This document shows positions 6,954 through 10,969 of a DNA stretch of 10,969 nt, piece by piece. The translations under genes were made by a program, and so were the position numbers. The stretch covers positions 1 through 10,969 of the forward strand of contig LVLI01002837.1 in the NCBI GenBank assembly GCA_001687465.1. The letters are read 5' to 3'. Under the pieces are notes generated by a model that had not been told where the DNA came from, did no database searches, and saw nothing but the letters and a program-made list of their open reading frames with translations. Positions within the stretch are counted from its first letter, which is position 1. Each line of letters starts with the position of its first letter. Source of the DNA: Halocafeteria seosinensis (lineage: Eukaryota; Sar; Bigyra; Bicosoecida).

Positions 6954-8640
6954 TCAGAATTTTACCGGCAAGTCCCAAATGTTTTGGTTGGGTTCGTTAG
7001 CCCCCGTTCCTTCCGAACGTTGCTGGGTTACCGGGCGGGTTTTTCTTGAGCCACTCGGCTTTCTTGCAACGTCATTTGCAGCGTATAAGTTGTCTGTCAA
7101 GGATATAACTCCGCTGTCATCTACATTCTCCGCAGTGGCATCAGTAGTGTGTCCCCCCCTTCGCTGGTCGGTTTCACAGCTAGCCTCCGGTAGGGTGTTA
7201 TTGTCGCGCTCGGGAATAGCTGCTACCTCGGCATTCTTGCTATTCCCGTGACCGGATTGTTCCTCCTTAGGTTCATAACTCTGGCCCTCTTTTGAGCTAT
7301 AAAGACTGGAAACGTACTCTGAAAACTTGTTAGGGGTGTCACTAAAAGCCAGGTTGTATGCTTTATACCATGATGCGTGCTCCTTATTTTGAATATCTTC
7401 CTCTTGCAACCCAAGCTGTTTGGCAGTAGTCGAACTAAGTTTGCTGCGAAGCGGTGCAACTTCGCTGTTAACATCGTTATCGGCCCCACGTCTCCACTGC
7501 TCCACTGCAGCTACAAATTTAGAATGCTCTTCGGACTCTTGTCCGGCCAGGGCAGGCTCCGTACTTGACGTATCTGTTGGAATTTCTAGAGTGCTGTCGA
7601 AGTTGCCCGATGGCTGCTGTGCAGCAGTGGTGTCGTTTCCAAAAGGATTCTTCCAATCACCCTGACACTGCTGTTGCTGCGGTTCTTCTGCCGATGCGTT
7701 GCCCCGTCTCCATGCCATGACTGCAGCCTTGAAGGCCTCGTGCTCTGCAGCTTCTGCAACAGCTATATCAGGTGTATTGGTTTGAGCAGCGCCTTGGATG
7801 GTTTGAGAAGAGTTTGATTTTTTCTCCTGGGAATGTTGTTTCGTTTGTTGGAAGTCTGAAGGGTTCATAGCTGTTCGTTCAGCCTGTTTCTGCTGCAACT
7901 GGCGAATGCTCTTCAGCAGCATTTTTCTATGGCCTAAAGCCTTGATGCCTAGGTAATCTAGATCATCAGTTCCCATTTCAAGAAGAACGTCCCCTGCAGA
8001 TATTCAATACATCCCATTCAGCTACTCAGAATATCGAAACGCGAATGACTTGCATCTACGCACCTGTAATCTCATTCTCGGAGAACGTCGCGGTGTACTG
8101 ATCCAGACCTAACTCCGTCAACCATAATAGGACGTCGTCGACTGTCCACTTGTTAACTGGTACAGAGTCGAGTCGTCGTGAGGCTGTGGACGGTCTATCC
8201 TTCTCATGTGAACCTCCATTTTCGCGGGTCGCCTGCGTAGCCTTCCTGTAACTCTTCTTCAGTTGTATATCTCGTTTGGCTCGGTCTTCTGCTGCGCTTG
8301 AATGCTGAGATATGATATCTTTGCTGTAATTCTTCAGCGACCCTTTATTTGTGGATGAACTACCCCATCGCATGGATCCACTGCAACAGGAGCTCAGATA
8401 ATTTAGTCGACTATTTAATTCCAACCACTTCCAGTTGAACCTACTTCTTTGAAGAAGCTCCCCGTTTCTTTTCTTTTTCCACTTGACTCTGCAACTGTCT
8501 GCAAAAATTGTTGCACATTGAACCGAGGCGTATTAAGGTGGATCCGAGGAAGTCGGCTACGCAGATGTATGCACGTACTGGAGACGAGCTTCCATTTCTG
8601 AGGTCTCTCGAGCTAGTTCCTCACTATTGTTAGGTCCCAT
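6954..8640 (-). CDS. SAM-domain protein with coiled coil and two FxxAVxxWRRG motifs (490 aa)
   Basis: Reconstructed exons: 8640-8579, 8498-8445, 8380-8064 and 7993-6954. Introns are 80, 64 and 70 nt (donors GTACGT, GTAGGT, GTGCGT; acceptors all end GCAG), and all phases agree. Residues 7-34 form a short charged coiled coil (EMEARLQQLQSQVEKEKK). Residues about 114-178 are a SAM domain: NKWTVDDVLLWLTELGLDQY, then ENEITGDVLLEM, then LDYLGIKALGHRKMLLKSI. It is split by the last intron exactly as phase predicts. SAM domains mediate oligomerisation or binding of other proteins or RNA. After this come Gln/Ser/Thr-rich linkers, two copies of an FxxAVxxWRRG motif (residues about 232-242 and 304-314), and an NPF tripeptide that could bind EH domains. 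The end is WDLPVKF. The start at 8640 has A at -3 and G at +4; an in-frame ATG at 8679 would add 13 residues. Function unknown; scaffold role inferred. Confidence 0.78.
8381..8578 (-). other. two-intron 5' region of SAM gene with alternative acceptor
   Basis: Intron 1 runs 8578-8499 and intron 2 runs 8444-8381. A second acceptor, TTGCAG, ends at 8489, 10 nt after the first. Using it while retaining the 64-nt intron 2 adds a net 54 nt, keeps the frame and has no stop, giving a basic/aromatic segment (KWKKKRNG ... FNWKW). The spliced form is preferred because it yields a continuous coiled coil and consensus sites. Confidence 0.5.
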
Positions 8641-9108
8641 TCTGCATGCAGAGAATCCGAAACCCAGTGAAGCTCTCATGTCTCAATAATGTTTGCATTA
8701 GCAGCACCAAGAGATAGAGAAAAGAGCCTCTCGAAAAAGCGTAAAACCTGGCTTAATCGTGTAGCTCACCTTCGTCGCGCATGGGTGCGCTGTTTCCGAG
8801 GAGGTTTTGGCTCCATTTTTCATTCCTCACCAAATCGCCAGGTACCAATAGACAACATACACTCTATATAATTCCATAAACTACACTTGTGTGGACAAGT
8901 TTCATCATAGAATAGCCTCTAAAAGGGGCGAATACAGCGACCGTTTAGTGTAAAGGCTTTGTGAAGCTCAACTTCAACTTTGTACAGTCCATTGAGCCCG
9001 TACTTGCATGGCATTTATTGGTGACGCTGGGCGTTGGTAAAATATTATAGTAATAATTTGATAGAGGACTTATATGAAGTAGCCTCCTTGGAGTGGGAAG
9101 CGTAGAAA
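8641..9108. promoter_or_regulatory. divergent upstream region between SAM and HD genes
   Basis: These 468 bases between two divergent genes should hold both promoters. A CCAAT at 8845-8849 lies about 16 bp upstream of TATATAA at 8865-8871, about 240 bp before the HD start codon. An inverted CCAAT (ATTGG) occurs at 9017-9021, about 90 bp before it. These are common short strings, so the assignment is weak. A 60-codon plus-strand open frame at 8689-8871 shows nothing gene-like. Confidence 0.35.
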
Positions 9109-10082
9109 ATGACGGAGAGGGACGTACGAAGCGCTAAAGCTGTGGATTTCTTGTCACTTTGTGGGCAACTTAAAGTACGTATACCGCGCCAGTTGAGATC
9201 TCCAGAGCATCTTTATTCCTGTTGAGTCAGATTATAGAAGGTGTTTGGTCGCTTCTTCTCTGGTGCAGCTGACAAAGCGAGCAGGATGGCAACGCTGCAA
9301 TGTTGAATTACCAGAATCCGTCAGCGACCACATGTATCGCATGGCCATGGCCTGCATGCTAATTGATGATAAGAGGGTCGATAGAAACAAGTAAGCAGTA
9401 ACGGACCTGCCAACTGAACGTCAGGTGAGGACAACCGTGAACGCAAACGCTGGTTCTTATGTGCCACTACAGGTGCATCCGCATGGCTTTGGTTCATGAC
9501 CTCGGTGAGGCACTGATCGGGGACATCACCCCTCACGATAATATTTCAAAAGAAGAGAAACAAAAAGCTGAGGCAGAAGCGATGGATCAAATTTGCCGCA
9601 CCCTATCAGAAGGGACTTTCTCCCTTGCCAGTAGGTCTTTGCACTGTTGCCCTACCGGACGCTGTATTCGAGCTATTCCCGAGTGACATCTTCCCTTCTT
9701 TAATTGTGCAGAACAGGATATACTTGAGCTATGGAAGGAATACGATAATGCTTCTACCTTAGAAGCTGTTTATCTAAAGGATTTTGATAAGTTTGAAATG
9801 CTCATCCAGGCCTTGGAGTACGAACGATCTCAAAATATTGATCTCAGTCAATTCTACGAAGGAGTTAGCGGTAAACTGCGCACAGGGCTGGTAAAAGCTT
9901 GGCACAGTGAACTGTTGAATAGACGGGAAGAAACTCTGTGCCATCAACAGGAAAGACGTTTTGCTCTCCTAAGGCGTCCAGCGAGGTGGTTAAATAGAGA
10001 CTTTCTTCTAGGAGGATTGTTAGGACTTTGTACAGGTGGCAGTCTAGTCTGTGCTCTGTACTTATTCCAAGGCAGAAGTTGA
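9109..10082 (+). CDS. HDDC2/YfbR-like 5'-deoxynucleotidase (HD domain) with C-terminal membrane segment
   Basis: Exons 9109-9174, 9269-9390, 9473-9630 and 9712-10082. Introns are 94, 82 and 81 nt, GT-AG, phases 0, 2 and 1. The result is 238 residues against roughly 200 in typical HDDC2 proteins. The start is fixed by a TAG (9103-9105) two codons upstream, and the N-terminus matches the family (FLSLCGQLK). HD-domain residues are present: H43 in ESVSDHMYRMA, H71-D72 in LVHDLGE, E75, D80 in IGDITP, and D141 in DFDKFEM. This is the metal-binding set of YfbR/HDDC2 enzymes, which remove phosphate from deoxynucleoside 5'-monophosphates, so activity is expected. The extra C-terminus is basic (RRFALLRRPARWLNR), then hydrophobic at residues about 213-234 (LLGGLLGLCTGGSLVCALYLF), ending QGRS. 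This resembles a tail anchor, placing the enzyme on a cytosolic membrane face. Family call very sure; tail role inferred. Confidence 0.9.
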
Positions 10083-10969
10083 AATTATTCCAGTTTATGA
10101 CGAGTCAGATTTCTCGAGACTTGACTGTACCCTGCATACTCCTGCCAGAAATGACCACCAATCTGGACATACGGTGTATGCATTGAACTATGCCACTTTC
10201 GCACAAGCATTGGTGTTATACGACCGAAGTAGCATATCCTGACTCGCATCGCATATCCCGTCTTGCAGTTACGCCTCAGACGTTACGCTGCTTCCACGAA
10301 ACAGCAACATGGGCAGAGCTATTCGGCCATGTAGCTCCCAGCACAAAACTTGCAATTATGTCAAAACCTAAATAGAATTCGTGCCAGTAACTGTTAATGC
10401 CGTTCGCTGAGCGTATCGTTCTTGCGCACCGGGTTAGCGGGTAAACCTACCAGTTAGCGGAGATCGAAGCTTGTCGTTCGAACAGCACCATTGGGCATGA
10501 AGGTATCCAGTGCGAGACGATTTCACTAGGTTACATGTCAGTCAAATCTGCTTTGAACTGGCCTATCCTCACACACAATTCTTACCGTGACCGGTTTGTA
10601 GCGTGTGGAGAATTCGCTTTGCGGACCCAGTACATACGAGACACGGAATATGCCACCATTCTTCAGAAATATATATATTCCGTTGATAATTCCCATGAAC
10701 ACTCGAATGCAGACGTTCTGACGCTTACGTTGTAGTTTACCGTTGGGGTGCTGCAGTCTGCCGACTGGCTCGCAATTGGGGTACTGGGGTCCGCAAGGAC
10801 CGTGGAACTTTATACCACTTTCTTGGCTGTATACCCACACCAACATCACCAATATCGAAAGCAGGAAAGACAGTAAGGGTATACACCCGTCCTTCCCGGG
10901 CGATCCTCATCCATAATGAGGGCATTCACCCTGTTGCAAGTTTTCCGTGTGTGGGGTGTACTTTGGCCC
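10083..10969. other. 887 bp without a supportable gene
   Basis: The start holds the 3' untranslated region of the HD gene. Beyond it there are only short overlapping open frames on both strands, with no recognised domain and no exon chain I could phase together. A small direct repeat, GTTAGCGG, occurs at 10433-10440 and 10453-10460, and an AT-dinucleotide run lies near 10669-10678. Part of a neighbouring gene could enter from the right edge. Confidence 0.5.
10538..10906 (-). other. weak open frame with hydrophobic stretch, possibly coding
   Basis: This minus-strand frame is open from a TGA at 10909-10907 to a TGA at 10540-10538. It includes CIPLLSFLLSILVMLVWVYS, which resembles a signal peptide or membrane anchor, followed by a Cys/Pro-containing stretch (FHGPCGPQYPNCEPVG). 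The only ATG near the hydrophobic part lies inside it, so a real gene would need a further 5' exon. GTAAAC and GTAAGC donor-like sites follow. No homology recognised. Confidence 0.15.

Noticed and set aside
8056-8424. Continuous 122-codon minus-strand frame beginning at 8424 as the start of the SAM gene
   Set aside because: Position 8424 is a TTG, not an ATG, and the segment above 8380 is better explained as an intron ending in CTCCTGTTGCAG, with two further upstream exons in matching phase.
8689-8871. 60-codon plus-strand open frame in the divergent region
   Set aside because: It is short, basic, random-looking and lies between two divergent promoters. No splice continuation into the HD gene is needed, because that gene has its own start after an in-frame stop.
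9459-9686. Frame continuing past the HD motif to a stop at 9686 as a separate short protein
   Set aside because: Translation after about 9630 loses family similarity. A GTAGGT donor at 9631 and TGTGCAG acceptor at 9711 restore the HDDC2 alignment exactly.
10420-10490. GTTCGAAC-containing stretch resembling a tRNA T-loop
   Set aside because: The flanking bases do not form a five-pair T stem, and no matching acceptor stem or A-box-like D arm was found at the right distance.
1-10969. CRISPR array, insertion sequence or transposon
   Set aside because: The only strong repeats are in-frame tandem units of a coding sequence. I found no spaced identical short repeats, terminal inverted repeats or transposase/reverse-transcriptase motifs.

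Overview
The window looks like nuclear DNA of a compact-genome, probably unicellular, eukaryote. Three of its four genes are split by short GT-AG introns. I reconstructed ten of these, 59 to 94 nt long, by matching reading phase and protein-family alignment across each junction. There are no bacterial-style operons or ribosome binding sites. A WD40/EF-hand protein, a SAM-domain protein and an HDDC2-type HD phosphohydrolase together with such short introns would fit a stramenopile (oomycete or diatom) or another alga, but the sequence alone does not settle the lineage.

Layout from left to right: (1) minus strand, left edge to 871: the N-terminal part of a WD40-repeat protein with an EF-hand, in five exons, cut by the window edge. 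(2) 872-1217: a 346-bp divergent upstream region. (3) plus strand, 1218-6845: one uninterrupted 1875-residue frame encoding a huge low-complexity Ser/Thr/Pro/Lys-rich protein. It has a short coiled coil near the N-terminus and a C-terminal half built of SPxPPPK-type motifs, including a 729-bp higher-order tandem duplication. (4) 6846-6953: a 108-bp convergent gap holding a 14-bp palindrome. (5) minus strand, 8640-6954: a four-exon gene for a 490-residue protein with an N-terminal coiled coil, a SAM domain and two copies of an FxxAVxxWRRG motif. (6) 8641-9108: a divergent upstream region. (7) plus strand, 9109-10082: a four-exon gene for a 238-residue HDDC2/YfbR-like 5'-deoxynucleotidase that carries an unusual C-terminal hydrophobic tail. 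(8) 10083-10969: no gene I can support.

The genes show no clear common pathway. The WD40/EF-hand, SAM and proline-rich proteins all look like scaffold or adaptor proteins, while the HD protein is a nucleotide-metabolism enzyme. The most notable points are the young internal duplication and dense KSP/PPPK array of the giant protein, the predicted membrane anchor on the HD phosphohydrolase, the repeated WRRG motif in the SAM protein, and two introns whose retention would keep the reading frame.
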